Source: Acidobacteriota bacterium
GTDB taxonomy: Bacteria; Acidobacteriota; UBA890; WLXD01
Direction of reading: 5' to 3'
DNA length: 64,000 nucleotides
Assembly (NCBI GenBank): GCA_012103255.1
Contig: WLXD01000001.1
Span: 744,001 to 808,000, forward strand
A program made the translations under genes and the position numbers. Below, piece after piece: positions 1 through 8,919 of this stretch; within the stretch, counting starts at the first letter, position 1; each line of letters opens with the position of its first letter. The notes beneath the pieces are model-generated. The model was not told the origin of the DNA and searched no databases. It was given only the letters and a program-made list of their open reading frames with translations.

Positions 1-108
1 CACCAGCGGAACGGCGATCAGGACCGCTAGGATGACAAGGGCGCGAAGTGCTCGCCGCAACCATCGGGCCCGAAACTTGGGGACGTCTCGATTCGTTGTC
101 TTGTTCAT
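1..108 (-). CDS. N-terminal fragment of a membrane-anchored or exported protein
   Basis: This partial gene runs off the left edge. Reading leftward from an ATG at 108 it gives 36 residues: MNKTTNRDV, then a basic stretch (RARWLRRALR), then a hydrophobic run (ALVILAVLIAVPLV). That is the layout of an N-terminal signal anchor or signal peptide. AGGA lies a few bases upstream of the ATG. The gene is divergent from the winged-helix regulator that starts at 165, so the short gap probably holds both promoters. The product cannot be identified from this much sequence. Confidence 0.55.
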   Translation of the reverse strand, partial: MNKTTNRDVPKFRARWLRRALRALVILAVLIAVPLV

Positions 109-164
109 AGTCCTGGTATAGATCAGCTGCACGCCGCCTGGCCTGAAGAGACCTTGAAGTTTTG

Positions 165-1067
165 ATGAAACCCTCTCGATTCCTGCTCATCGACGACCTC
201 CGGCTCGATCTGGCCGCCCGCCGCGTGTTCCGCGATGCCGAGGAGATCGAGCTTGGTCGGCTCACTTTCGACCTCTTTGCAGCTCTCGCACAGGCCGCCC
301 CATCGGCCCTTTCAACAGACGAGATCATGTCCCAGGTCTGGGACTCCGAGGTCGTGAGCGACGAGACTCTGAAGCAGCGCGTGAGCCTGCTCCGTCGAGC
401 TCTCGGACAGGATCGGAACCGCGTCTACCTTAGGACTGTCCGAGGCTTTGGCTACAGCCTGGCGACGGAGCCGGTCCACGCAGACGAATGGGACTCGGCG
501 CATCGAGGCGAACCCGCGTCAGGAGGACGAGATCGGGCGCTGGTCGAGCCGCAAGGCGACATGCCGGACAACACGCCCGGGGGACGTTTTCTCCGCGCCG
601 CGCTGCTCGTCCTGGCCGTCGTGGCGATGGTGCTGGTCGTGACGGTGTTGGCTATGCTGACCCGTCAACTGAAGCGCTGGAACCCAGAGTCGATCGCAAC
701 GCGCGCTCTGCTCGGGACAGAGGCAGAGGCTGCGCGCCCCTTTGACGCGACAAGGGCGCCGGCATCAACCAGCCACCGACACGCCGGTCAGTCTTGCTCA
801 GACGTCGAGGGTCGGGCGTCAGCGGGACCCGGTCGCGCCTGCCGCCTAGTCGTGGGAAGCAACACCGAACAGGTGAGTGCGGCCACGGATCAAGAGCATC
901 CCGGGAGTTATGGCGGGGCTGGCCATGATCGTCTCGCCGACCGGATTCTGGGCCAGGAGTTCGAACTCGCGGCCCGCGCGCACGACGAAAACGTCGCCAT
1001 CCTCGGACGGCAAGTAGATGCGGCCGTCAGATGCTACGGGCGAGGCGGAGAATCCGCCGCCACGTAG
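165..1067 (+). CDS. CadC-type transmembrane winged-helix regulator, apparently truncated
   Basis: Residues 1-103 form an OmpR/CadC-type winged-helix DNA-binding domain: a short beta region, the recognition part around SDETLKQRVSLLRRALG, and the wing around YLRTVRGFGYSL. A linker leads to one hydrophobic helix at about 142-166. Family members normally continue with several hundred extracytoplasmic residues (TPR or TolB-like). Here about 130 low-complexity Arg/Ala/Gly-rich residues follow, and the last 222 bp lie antisense over the end of the propeller gene. The reading frame past about 800 is therefore probably not native, and the gene looks like a remnant that lost its sensor. The ATG at 165 was chosen over the TTG at 162. 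A membrane-bound DNA-binding role is inferred from family architecture. Confidence 0.6.
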   Translation: MKPSRFLLIDDLRLDLAARRVFRDAEEIELGRLTFDLFAALAQAAPSALSTDEIMSQVWDSEVVSDETLKQRVSLLRRALGQDRNRVYLRTVRGFGYSLATEPVHADEWDSAHRGEPASGGRDRALVEPQGDMPDNTPGGRFLRAALLVLAVVAMVLVVTVLAMLTRQLKRWNPESIATRALLGTEAEAARPFDATRAPASTSHRHAGQSCSDVEGRASAGPGRACRLVVGSNTEQVSAATDQEHPGSYGGAGHDRLADRILGQEFELAARAHDENVAILGRQVDAAVRCYGRGGESAAT

Positions 1068-2225
1068 TCGGCTTCGATAGAGTCGCTCTCCGCTCGCGAG
1101 TTCGTACGCCGACATGATTCCATTGTCGACGATGACGTACAGGATGCCGCGGTAGACGAGGGGAGTGGTGGTGTAGGCGGAGCCCCGTTCGGTCTCCCAC
1201 AGGAGTCCAGTATCGGCTGCGTCGGTTTCGTCTGGCGAATCGCCGGCTAGGCGATCCAGCGAGAAAGCCTGGATGGGTCGGCCACCGGCGGGGTAGCCGC
1301 CGGTGAGGATTACCTGGCCGTCAGCCACAACCGGCGCGGGCATGACGAATTCACCGGCGTTGTTGTCGCGGCACCATTCACGTGCCCCCGTGGCGATGTC
1401 GTAGCCGGCGAGCCAGTTGCCTCCGTTGAGAATGATCTGAGGTGTGGCCAGGGTTGCCACTGTCGGCGTCGCCCAGCCGGACGATTCCTCTCGATCGGTA
1501 CGCCAGATCTCGTCGCCAGTCGCGAGATCGAATGCGACGACGGCGGCCCCGGTCTCGCGGTCGTCCTGAATCAGGACGCGGTCCTCGTGGATGATCGGAG
1601 AGCTCGCGGGTCCCCACTGCACGTCGAGCACGCCGAGATCCCGGCTCCACACCGCGTTGCCGTGCAAGTCGTAAGCAAAGAGGCCTTGGGAATCGAAGAG
1701 CGCCACCACGAATTGCCCGTTGGTGGCCGGCGTGGCCGATGCGTGACTTCCCTTCAGATGGCGCGACACACGCGGCACGCCCTCAGTGGCCACTCGATGC
1801 CAGAGGATTTCGCCGGTGAGTCGATTGAGCGCATAGAGGCGCCAGCTGTGCGGCACGAGCGATGCGCTGTCCAGTCCAGCCTGGTCGACATCGCCGGTGC
1901 GTAGCTCGGAGGTGCCCGTAAGCGGGACCGCGGTGGTAACAAAAACGATGTCGTTCCAGACCACGGGACTGGAATGGGCCATGCCTGGTAGCTCGGTTGC
2001 CCAGGCAATGTTGGTTCCCGCGTCGGTGTCGAACTCGGTGGGTAACTCAGCGTCGTCGAGCACGCCGGTCTGACCGTGACCCCGAAACTCGGACCAGTTG
2101 CTCGGGCTGGGGGGCGACTCCGACTGCGCCAGCACCGGCGCCACAGAAAGCGCCAGGTATCCGATCGCGGCGGATGACACCAGAGCTCTCAGCGTCTCCA
2201 CCTGGGGAAAGTTGCACCAGCGCAT
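846..2225 (-). CDS. exported PQQ-like beta-propeller protein
   Basis: The 459-residue product starts with a signal peptide (MRWCNFPQVETLRALV through the PVLAQ cleavage region). It continues as repeated beta-propeller blades of the PQQ-enzyme/BamB type, with recurring motifs such as LYALNRLTGEILW, VVAFDLATGDEIW, LAGYDIATGAREW and MSAYELASGERLY. The catalytic residues of a quinoprotein dehydrogenase are not evident, so a binding or scaffold propeller is more likely. The ATG at 2225 was chosen over an upstream extension because AAGGAAG precedes it at good spacing and the signal peptide begins there. The ligand is unknown. Confidence 0.85.
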   Translation of the reverse strand: MRWCNFPQVETLRALVSSAAIGYLALSVAPVLAQSESPPSPSNWSEFRGHGQTGVLDDAELPTEFDTDAGTNIAWATELPGMAHSSPVVWNDIVFVTTAVPLTGTSELRTGDVDQAGLDSASLVPHSWRLYALNRLTGEILWHRVATEGVPRVSRHLKGSHASATPATNGQFVVALFDSQGLFAYDLHGNAVWSRDLGVLDVQWGPASSPIIHEDRVLIQDDRETGAAVVAFDLATGDEIWRTDREESSGWATPTVATLATPQIILNGGNWLAGYDIATGAREWCRDNNAGEFVMPAPVVADGQVILTGGYPAGGRPIQAFSLDRLAGDSPDETDAADTGLLWETERGSAYTTTPLVYRGILYVIVDNGIMSAYELASGERLYRSRLRGGGFSASPVASDGRIYLPSEDGDVFVVRAGREFELLAQNPVGETIMASPAITPGMLLIRGRTHLFGVASHD

Positions 2226-2310
2226 CGAGACTTCCTTCTTGGGGGAGAGCGTCGGGCTCGCCCTCGCGGCCGAGTCGAACGTCATGGTACCGGGCCCACG
2301 GGTAGCGGTG

Positions 2311-3480
2311 CTACGGCAGAAATCGGTGCCGCTGTCCGCGCCGGAACCACCACGTGGTTGCCAGGATTGCGACGATGAGCGGGGCGGCGGCAAAGTTCAC
2401 GCCGCGCCATCCCACGAAGTGGTGCAAGGCGCCCGATCCCAGCGACACGGCGGTGACCGGGATGAAGACGAACAGACTGTGGATTCCCTGCACGCGGGCG
2501 CGTTCCGCGGGTTGGTAGGTTTCGGTCAGTAGCGTACTGCCGCCGGTGTAGAGGAAGTTCCAGGCGATCCCGAGGATTACCAGCGACGCCCAGAAGTTCA
2601 TCAGGTTGGTGCCGGAGAGGTTGATGGCGACGCAGATCACATCGAGCAGGGCGCCCACCACGATGATCGTGGTCGCTCCGAATCGCCGGATGAGATGCCC
2701 GGGGAAGAACGACGGAGCGAACATGGCAACCAGATGCCACTGGATGACCACCGCGGTGCGCTCGAAGCTCTGATCGTGGGCGTTCATCGCCAAGGGCGTG
2801 GCGGTCATGATCAGCGTCATGATGCTGAACCCCAGCGTGGCGGCCACCGCGGCCATGACGAAGAGCGGCTGACGCAGGATCACCGCGAGGGGCCGCTCGG
2901 TACCGTCCACGACTTTGGTCGAGGTGGTGTTGGCTCGCAGAAGGACGATGAACAGAATCGACAGCGCGTAGAGCCCGGCGAGCGCGACGTACGTCCGGGC
3001 GAAGGGCGTAGCCTCCGGGGAGTAGGTCCACGTGGCCACGATGGGGCCGAGGAAGGCGCCGGCGACTCCACCGGAGAGCACCAGGGAAATCGCGGGGCCG
3101 CTCTGCTCCGGCGTGACCGAGTCCGCGGCCGCGAGGCGGTAGTACTGCGAGAACCCGCCGAAGATGCCGATGCCCGCGGCACCGATGCAGAACAGGGCAA
3201 AGTTGCCCGTCACGATGCCCGCGGCCGACATCAACCCTCCGGCCACACCGGCCATGGCGCCCAGCGTGAAGCCGCGCCGACGGCCGATTCGCTGCATGAG
3301 CATCGAGGCTGGCAGCGTCGTCAGCATCGTAGCCAGAAACTGCGTGCTCAGCGCTAGCGTCGCAAGGGTCGGAGTCGGGGCAAGGCGGGCGCCGACAAGA
3401 GCCGAGGTACTGGCAACGAGAGCGGTGCCGGCAAACGCGAGCGCCTGGCAGATAGCCAGCAATGAGAGGTTTCGCTTCAC
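2311..3480 (-). CDS. MFS transporter
   Basis: This 389-residue, strongly hydrophobic protein has the major facilitator fold. The loop between helices 2 and 3 reads MQRIGRRRGFTLG, which resembles the family's GRRxG signature. There are about 11-12 membrane segments with a central break near residues 190-205. It starts at a GTG preceded by AAGGAAG. It lies upstream of the propeller gene on the same strand, 86 bp away, and may be cotranscribed with it. The substrate cannot be read from the sequence. An efflux role is only a guess. Confidence 0.85.
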   Translation of the reverse strand: MKRNLSLLAICQALAFAGTALVASTSALVGARLAPTPTLATLALSTQFLATMLTTLPASMLMQRIGRRRGFTLGAMAGVAGGLMSAAGIVTGNFALFCIGAAGIGIFGGFSQYYRLAAADSVTPEQSGPAISLVLSGGVAGAFLGPIVATWTYSPEATPFARTYVALAGLYALSILFIVLLRANTTSTKVVDGTERPLAVILRQPLFVMAAVAATLGFSIMTLIMTATPLAMNAHDQSFERTAVVIQWHLVAMFAPSFFPGHLIRRFGATTIIVVGALLDVICVAINLSGTNLMNFWASLVILGIAWNFLYTGGSTLLTETYQPAERARVQGIHSLFVFIPVTAVSLGSGALHHFVGWRGVNFAAAPLIVAILATTWWFRRGQRHRFLP

Positions 3481-3531
3481 ACTCGCAGCTTCCTTTGGAG
3501 CGACGCTGATGGCCGGGAGACTAGCGCGTTC

Positions 3532-5319
3532 TCAGCTGAGCATTGCTTCGAGTTCGGCCCAGCGCGCGTAGAGTCGATCGACTTCGCTCTGCGCGTCCGC
3601 CATCGCCTGGAACCGTTCTTGAAGCTTGGTGGGGTCGGTGGCGATCGCGGGATCCTCGGTACGGGCCCGGGCCTCCTCGGCGCGAGTCTCGGCCTCCAGG
3701 ATCTTCTGCTCCATGCCGCCGTATTCTCTTTGTTCGTTGTAGCTCAGCCGCTTGCGTTTCGGCGCCGTCGGTTTCGCAACGGCAGCACGAGATTTCTTGG
3801 GAGCCTTCGCAGCCGTGCGCTCCTCCTGCCACTGGTGGTAGTCCGCATAGCGCTGTGTCCCGCCGCGCCCGTCGAGAGCGAGAATCGCGGTCGTCACGCG
3901 ATCCACGAGCTGGCGGTCATGCGAAACGAGCACGAGGGCACCCGGGAAGCCAATCAACGACTCCTCCAGCACCTCGAGCGTGGGGATGTCGAGATCGTTG
4001 GTCGGCTCGTCCAGCACCAGGAGATCGGCCGGCTTCAGCATCAATCGCGCCAAGACGACGCGGGCGCGCTCGCCGCCCGAGAGCAGGGACACCGACTGAT
4101 CGAGCTGCGACGGCCGGAAGAGAAACCTCTTGGCCCAGGACACCACGTGCACCGGGTGATCCCGATACACGAGCGTGTCGCCTTCCGGCGCGAGGGCGCG
4201 CTTGAGCGTCTGGTTTGTATCGAGCCCGCTGCGGGCCTGGTCGAAGTAGACCAGTCGCAGGTCGTCGACCTTCTTGATCGATCCGGAGTCGGGCTCGAGT
4301 TCGCCGACGATGGTTCGCAGCAGGGTCGACTTGCCAGAGCCGATGGGGCCGACGACGCCGAGGCGCACGCCCGGCCCGAGAAGCAGTTCGAGATCTTCGA
4401 AGACCGGCGTGTCATCGAAGCGTTTGCCGAGCCCGCGGCACTGCCAGAGTCGCTTTGTCTTGCGCCCCGAAGCGTTGAGCTCGAGCAAGGTCGTCCCCCC
4501 AGCCGTTCGGTCGCGACTCTCGGCCAGTTCGGAGATGCTGCGGTGCGCCGCGTCGATGCGCGCCTTGGATTTCGACGTGCGCGCCTTGGGACCGCGACGC
4601 AGCCACTCGACCTCGCGGCGCACGCGATTCGCTAGCGACTCCTGGTAGTTCGCCTGACCCGACAGGCGCGCGTCGCGGGCCTCCAGCATTTCGACGTAGC
4701 CGCCGCTCACCGAAAGCACACCTTCCGGGTACATCCGGTCGATGTCGACCATGCGCCTCGCGACGTTCTGAAGGAAGTAGCGGTCATGGCTGATCACCAC
4801 GAACGTCTTCGCGGCGCTCGCCAGCAGCGATTCGAGCCACACGATCGAGTCAACATCGAGATGGTTGGTCGGCTCGTCGAGTAGCAACAAGTCTGGGTCG
4901 CCAACGAGAGCGCAGGCGATGGCGAGCCGCGTGTTCCAGCCGCCAGATAGGGTGCTCGCCCTCACGGAGTGGTCGGTGAACCCCGTGCGACTGAGCGCCC
5001 TGCCTGCCTCGTGACCGTCATTGCCCGCAGCGGTTGCAACGACCTGCGCGACGGTCGGATCGGGATCCGACTCCGACGTAAAGGTCGGCCGCTGGGGCAC
5101 ATAGCCCACACGCAAACCCTTGCGCCTTGTACAAGCGCCATCATCCGGCGCTACTACCTCGGCGAGGATTTTCAGGAACGTCGACTTGCCGGCCCCGTTG
5201 GGGCCGGTGAGGCCGATGCGGTCGCCCTCGTGGATCGCCAGCGACAGCCCCTCGAACAGCGGACGTTCTCCGTACGTCTTGCTGATGTCCTGGCAATTGA
5301 TGAGCGGTGGCTGAGGCAT
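3532..5319 (-). CDS. uup: ABC-F family ATPase, Uup-like
   Basis: The 595-residue protein has two ABC ATPase domains and no membrane segment. Domain 1 carries Walker A GPNGAGKST and signature LSGGW, and domain 2 carries GPIGSGKST and LSGGERARV. Each is followed by a Walker B of the LLLDEPTNHLD / LVLDEPTNDLD type that defines ABC-F proteins. A charged linker joins the domains. The C-terminal tail after about 520 is a coiled coil (MEQKILEAETRAEEARART...), as in Uup. Uup acts on ribosomes and is linked to DNA transposition phenotypes in E. coli. The last role is family knowledge, not shown here. It lies 10 bp after the glutaredoxin-like gene and is probably cotranscribed with it. Confidence 0.85.
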   Translation of the reverse strand: MPQPPLINCQDISKTYGERPLFEGLSLAIHEGDRIGLTGPNGAGKSTFLKILAEVVAPDDGACTRRKGLRVGYVPQRPTFTSESDPDPTVAQVVATAAGNDGHEAGRALSRTGFTDHSVRASTLSGGWNTRLAIACALVGDPDLLLLDEPTNHLDVDSIVWLESLLASAAKTFVVISHDRYFLQNVARRMVDIDRMYPEGVLSVSGGYVEMLEARDARLSGQANYQESLANRVRREVEWLRRGPKARTSKSKARIDAAHRSISELAESRDRTAGGTTLLELNASGRKTKRLWQCRGLGKRFDDTPVFEDLELLLGPGVRLGVVGPIGSGKSTLLRTIVGELEPDSGSIKKVDDLRLVYFDQARSGLDTNQTLKRALAPEGDTLVYRDHPVHVVSWAKRFLFRPSQLDQSVSLLSGGERARVVLARLMLKPADLLVLDEPTNDLDIPTLEVLEESLIGFPGALVLVSHDRQLVDRVTTAILALDGRGGTQRYADYHQWQEERTAAKAPKKSRAAVAKPTAPKRKRLSYNEQREYGGMEQKILEAETRAEEARARTEDPAIATDPTKLQERFQAMADAQSEVDRLYARWAELEAMLS

Positions 5320-5328
5320 GTAGTGATG

Positions 5329-5646
5329 CTACGACGCATCGCGCAAGGCGAACCTCCCATCGAGGTAGCGGAGGATGTCTCCGGACTCTCCGAGCCACAC
5401 GTCGTTGGTGCTGTCGTGTAGCACGGGCACCGTGCCACAACCGCAACGCTCGATGACGTAACGCCGGTCGGGATCAGCGAACGATGGGGAGACTTCCACC
5501 GTGCGGTAGTCCAGACCCAGCGCTTCGAGGCGGTTGCTCACCATGCGGCAGAACGGGCACGTGGCGTACTGATACAGGGTCAGCGCCGGTTCAGCCGAAG
5601 GGGTGTCGGCGGATCGTGCGGAGCGGATCAGGTTTTCGTTGTTCAT
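5329..5646 (-). CDS. glutaredoxin / GST N-terminal-like thioredoxin-fold protein
   Basis: The 105 residues form one thioredoxin fold. The redox motif CPFC is at residues 30-33, after LYQYAT, and a cis-proline motif follows in GTVPVLHD. The segment WLGESGDILRYLDG matches the glutathione-binding ES motif of glutaredoxins and GST N-terminal domains. A second Cys pair (ERCGCG) before the TVP motif is unusual. AGGAAGGAA precedes the ATG. It begins 3 bp after the SDR gene, so both belong to the TetR-controlled unit and probably extend into the ABC-F gene. A thiol-disulfide role is inferred from the motif. Confidence 0.8.
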   Translation of the reverse strand: MNNENLIRSARSADTPSAEPALTLYQYATCPFCRMVSNRLEALGLDYRTVEVSPSFADPDRRYVIERCGCGTVPVLHDSTNDVWLGESGDILRYLDGRFALRDAS

Positions 5647-5648
5647 GG

Positions 5649-6407
5649 TCAGTTCCTTCCTGCCATGACGCCGCCATCGACGTCCCAGATCGCGCCCGTA
5701 ACCCAGGCGGCATCGTCAGAGAGCAGATGATCAATTGTTGCGGCTACATCGTCGGCGCGGCCGACGCGGCCGATGGGGTGGAAGTCGTTGAAGGTCTGCA
5801 ACGTCGTCTCGATTTCCTCGGGCGGGATGAACGCGCCGTAGATTGGCGTCACCACGACGGCCGGCGAGACCGCGTTGACGCGGATCTTGTGCGGCGCGAG
5901 TTCCATCGCCAGGTGCTGCGTCAGCGAATGCAGAGCCGACTTGGCCATCGAGTACGCCGAGGACGGCGTGGCGGCGACAGCCTGCTTCGCCCACATGGAC
6001 CCGATATTGACGATCGAACCGCCTCCGTTCGCCTTCATGTTCTCGGCCACTGCTTGGGTAATGAAGAACGTCGACCGGTTGAGCGCGTGGTAGCGGTCGT
6101 AGTCGTCACCGGTGTGTTCGAGGAACGGCTTGGGAGAGAAGTAGCCGGCCGCGTTGACCAGAGCCGCAATCGGCGCGCTCGCAGTGACTCCCGCGGCGAA
6201 TTCGCCCACGGCATCGGCGTCGTAGAGATCGACGCTGGAGGTCGCCACCGGTCCGAGTTGCTCGAGTTCGTCGCGAGCCTCGTTCAACCTGGCGACGTCG
6301 CGTCCGAGTAGGTGAACTCCCACGCCACGTTGCAGCAACCGCTTTGCCGTTGCCTTTCCCATCCCGCTCGAGCCGCCAACGATCAGTGCCGTGCTTTCCA
6401 TTTCCAT
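5649..6407 (-). CDS. short-chain dehydrogenase/reductase
   Basis: This 252-residue protein is a classical SDR. It has the nucleotide-binding glycine motif GGSSGMG near residues 11-17, an NAAG motif at 85-88, catalytic Ser137, and the Tyr152-Lys156 pair in YSMAK. The C-terminus ends with DGG, typical of the family. The substrate is unknown. AAGAAGGAAAG precedes the ATG. The 20-bp palindrome at 6424-6443 lies directly upstream and is shared with the TetR gene, so the enzyme is probably repressed by that TetR and induced by its ligand. Confidence 0.88.
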   Translation of the reverse strand: MEMESTALIVGGSSGMGKATAKRLLQRGVGVHLLGRDVARLNEARDELEQLGPVATSSVDLYDADAVGEFAAGVTASAPIAALVNAAGYFSPKPFLEHTGDDYDRYHALNRSTFFITQAVAENMKANGGGSIVNIGSMWAKQAVAATPSSAYSMAKSALHSLTQHLAMELAPHKIRVNAVSPAVVVTPIYGAFIPPEEIETTLQTFNDFHPIGRVGRADDVAATIDHLLSDDAAWVTGAIWDVDGGVMAGRN

Positions 6408-6423
6408 AACTTTCCTTCTTGTG

Positions 6424-6443
6424 TCTACCTATTAATAGGTAGA
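6424..6443. promoter_or_regulatory. TetR operator upstream of the SDR gene
   Basis: TCTACCTATTAATAGGTAGA is a perfect 20-bp palindrome, centred about 26 bp upstream of the SDR start codon. The same half-site CTACCTAT appears in the operator of the tetR gene at 7053-7070. No other gene lies between the two sites except tetR. Confidence 0.8.
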
Positions 6444-6471
6444 TTTGGCTAGCAAAAAAATGTGTTCCAAC

Positions 6472-7041
6472 TCAACCAGTCAGTGTCACGAGAAAGACGC
6501 GTTCGACCGCGTCAACGAGATGCCCCCCGCCACCAGCGCGCGAGACGAGGAGGCTGCCCTGGAGACTGCCCACCAGCGTGGCGGCCATGTCGCTGGGCGA
6601 GCAGCTAGTGGTGAGTCCTTCTTGTTCGATTCCGGCTTCGATTGTCCGGCAAATCCAGCGGGTACTGGCTTCGATGTAACTGTTCACCTCGGCGCGGACT
6701 TCATCCGGCAACGTGTCGAGGTCGTGCGCCAGTGAGCCGCACAGGCACATGGTTCCGCAGGACTCCGCTGTCCGATAGATGTCGATGAACTGCCGCAACT
6801 TAGGCTCGCAGCCTGTCGTCGCCGTGTCGATCCGTTCCAGGCTCGCCGCCAACTGAGCCCGATACCGAGCCATCACGGCCACGCCCAGATCCGCCTTCGA
6901 GGGGAAGTGGTAGTGGACGCTCGCTGTCTTGATGCCCACGGCTTCTGCGAGATCGTTGTAGCTGTAGGCGTTGTAACCACGCGTCTGAATCAGCGTCTGT
7001 GCCGTATCCAGGAGCTGGGTCGCAGTGTCGGTGGTGCTCAT
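6472..7041 (-). CDS. TetR/AcrR family transcriptional regulator
   Basis: The 189-residue protein has an N-terminal TetR helix-turn-helix, visible as NDLAEAVGIKTASVHYHFPSKADL. The C-terminal alpha-helical ligand domain contains Cys residues in the region AESCGTMCLCGSL, a pattern common in the TetR subgroup linked to oxidoreductase operons. It sits upstream of and on the same strand as the SDR and glutaredoxin-like genes. An almost perfect palindrome lies 12 bp upstream of its start inside a recognisable promoter, so autoregulation is very likely. The ligand is unknown. Confidence 0.9.
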   Translation of the reverse strand: MSTTDTATQLLDTAQTLIQTRGYNAYSYNDLAEAVGIKTASVHYHFPSKADLGVAVMARYRAQLAASLERIDTATTGCEPKLRQFIDIYRTAESCGTMCLCGSLAHDLDTLPDEVRAEVNSYIEASTRWICRTIEAGIEQEGLTTSCSPSDMAATLVGSLQGSLLVSRAGGGGHLVDAVERVFLVTLTG

Positions 7042-7052
7042 GATTTGGAAGC

Positions 7053-7078
7053 CTACCTATAGATAGGTAGATTGTCAA
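7053..7078 (-). promoter_or_regulatory. tetR promoter with embedded TetR operator
   Basis: Reading the minus strand, a consensus -35 TTGACA lies at 7078-7073. After a 17-bp spacer a weak -10 (TAGGCT) follows. The spacer contains CTACCTAT-CT-ATAGGTAG (7053-7070), two perfect 8-bp arms around a 2-bp centre. A repressor bound there would block RNA polymerase. The arms match the site at 6424-6443. Confidence 0.75.
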
Positions 7079-7124
7079 TAGCAGGTCCGCACGGACTCGG
7101 TGCCTCGCATCGGGTGGCCGGCGA

Positions 7125-8834
7125 CTAGCGGGGTAGTGGGATCTTCAGGCGCGACGAATGTACGGCGCCGCCGGTCGCCGGGTCGCTCGAGTCGGTGAAC
7201 ACTTGCCCCAGGAGTACCCATCCTGGCCATTGCGTCTGGATTCGCGTCCAGACATCGGCATCCAGTCTGATATCGATCTTGCCCTTACGGCGGGCTGCAA
7301 CGGTGGTCACGGGCCGTGGGCGCGCCCAGGGTGAGCCTTCAGCGTCGATCCACACGTTTTCGCGGGTCTCCGGATTCCAGACCCACAGGTACAGATCGAG
7401 CTGCTGGCGGCCGCGCAGTCTTCCGCTCCAGAACAATCGGCGCCCACCCGGCGGGTAGCCGAGCTGCCATGCTCCCGGCCGACCCTTCGAGCGCGCGCGG
7501 CCCACGAAGATCTCGGCCGCGTTCTGCAGCGGATCGCGATAGTCGGCCCAGGCCCCGTAGATCCACGGGCCGGCCGTGGCCAACGACTGGTAGTCGCCAT
7601 ATTGGAAATTCGTGAAGGCACGGCCGGCCGCGCTTGCGAGCGAATGCGACGGCTCCCATGACACGCCGCCATCCGTACTGCGGCTCACGTAGAAAGCGGC
7701 TTCGCGTCGAGTGGAATCAACGCGGGTGTCCTTGTAGCCAACGATCACATGGCCCGTGGTGTCGTCGACGTCGAGCCACGGCATGAACTGATCGGCGCCG
7801 CCAAGTTCCTCTTCATGGACCACCACCGGGTCTGTCCAGGTGTCGCCGTTGTCGTCGGAGCGCACGAGATAAACGTCGGTGTCGCAGGGGCCCGCCTGAC
7901 ACAGATCACCGCACTGACCCGGAGATGCCTGCGACGTGTCGCTCCAACTCACATAGAGCCGGCCGTGGTTCGGGCCGCCCGAGACATCGGCGTCGATGGT
8001 CGCGTGCACTAGCGACATACGTTCACAGAACGCCGGACCCGACGTGTACCAGCCTGCCCGCGTTGCGCTTGGATCCGGGAGGCGCGACCAGCTTGCGCCG
8101 CCGTCGGTCGAGCGCCAGGCAACGATTCCACGCGCGCCGCTATTCGCAGCCAGGTAGGCGGTGCCGTCGGCTTGAAACGCGAGATCGAGCCCGCTGATCA
8201 CCGCGTCGTCGATGCGCACCGGAGGGCCAAAAGAGCCGTCTCGACCAGTCGACACGTACACCCCGCGCGAGGGCCACTTCCATGCGATGTATGCCCGGTC
8301 GCGGTATGGACTCGCGGTGCTGCGGTCTACCTCAACCACCAGCTTGTCGTCGTTGCCGCGATTCGCCGAGATGCGCTGACTGGGATCCCACGAGAGCCCC
8401 TTGTCGAAGGAGCGCGTGACCTCGATACCGATCGGCTCGTTGCCCGACGCCACCGGGATGTGGGCCAGGTAGACGACTCCGGCGCTATCGAAGGCCACCC
8501 ATGGATCGGCATGGTAGATCGCTCCTGTCGAAACCGGCATGAACACGGTGTTCCAGGTGACTCCCTGATCGAGCGAGGTCATCACCAGGATGCCGCCCTC
8601 GCCTGCGAGGTTCATCGCGGCGGCGACGAGGTTCGAGGCGTCGGTCGGATTGACCGCAATGGAGACCTCAGCCTGCGTGCTGCGATGCGTGCTGGCGTTG
8701 AAGTCGCCGCGGTTCTGAAGGGCGGCGAGCGCGAGCGAAGGGGGAGACGAGTTGTCACCAGAGCCGAACTGCGCGGACGACTGCGCGGCGCCGGCCACCG
8801 CCATCGCGAGAATCAGCATCAGCGCGCGCAGCAT
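7125..8834 (-). CDS. secreted BNR/Asp-box repeat protein (sialidase-like fold)
   Basis: The 569-residue protein begins with a signal peptide (MLRALMLILAMAVAGAAQSSAQ). It carries several Asp-box motifs of the S-x-D-x-G-x-x-W type: SLDQGVTW, SFDKGLSWD, STDGGASW, SDDNGDTW and STDGGVSW. These mark the turns of a sialidase-type beta-propeller. The catalytic Arg triad and Tyr/Glu of true sialidases are not clearly recognisable, so glycosidase activity is uncertain. A C-terminal module after about 450 looks like a separate beta-rich domain. GGAG precedes the ATG. Confidence 0.8.
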   Translation of the reverse strand: MLRALMLILAMAVAGAAQSSAQFGSGDNSSPPSLALAALQNRGDFNASTHRSTQAEVSIAVNPTDASNLVAAAMNLAGEGGILVMTSLDQGVTWNTVFMPVSTGAIYHADPWVAFDSAGVVYLAHIPVASGNEPIGIEVTRSFDKGLSWDPSQRISANRGNDDKLVVEVDRSTASPYRDRAYIAWKWPSRGVYVSTGRDGSFGPPVRIDDAVISGLDLAFQADGTAYLAANSGARGIVAWRSTDGGASWSRLPDPSATRAGWYTSGPAFCERMSLVHATIDADVSGGPNHGRLYVSWSDTSQASPGQCGDLCQAGPCDTDVYLVRSDDNGDTWTDPVVVHEEELGGADQFMPWLDVDDTTGHVIVGYKDTRVDSTRREAAFYVSRSTDGGVSWEPSHSLASAAGRAFTNFQYGDYQSLATAGPWIYGAWADYRDPLQNAAEIFVGRARSKGRPGAWQLGYPPGGRRLFWSGRLRGRQQLDLYLWVWNPETRENVWIDAEGSPWARPRPVTTVAARRKGKIDIRLDADVWTRIQTQWPGWVLLGQVFTDSSDPATGGAVHSSRLKIPLPR

Positions 8835-8919
8835 GCTGAGCTCCGAGGGGGAGTAGAAGTTCGGATCGGTCTCTGTCGGTTCTACGACATCGCCGCGCAG
8901 ACCGTAGCACCGCGGATCA

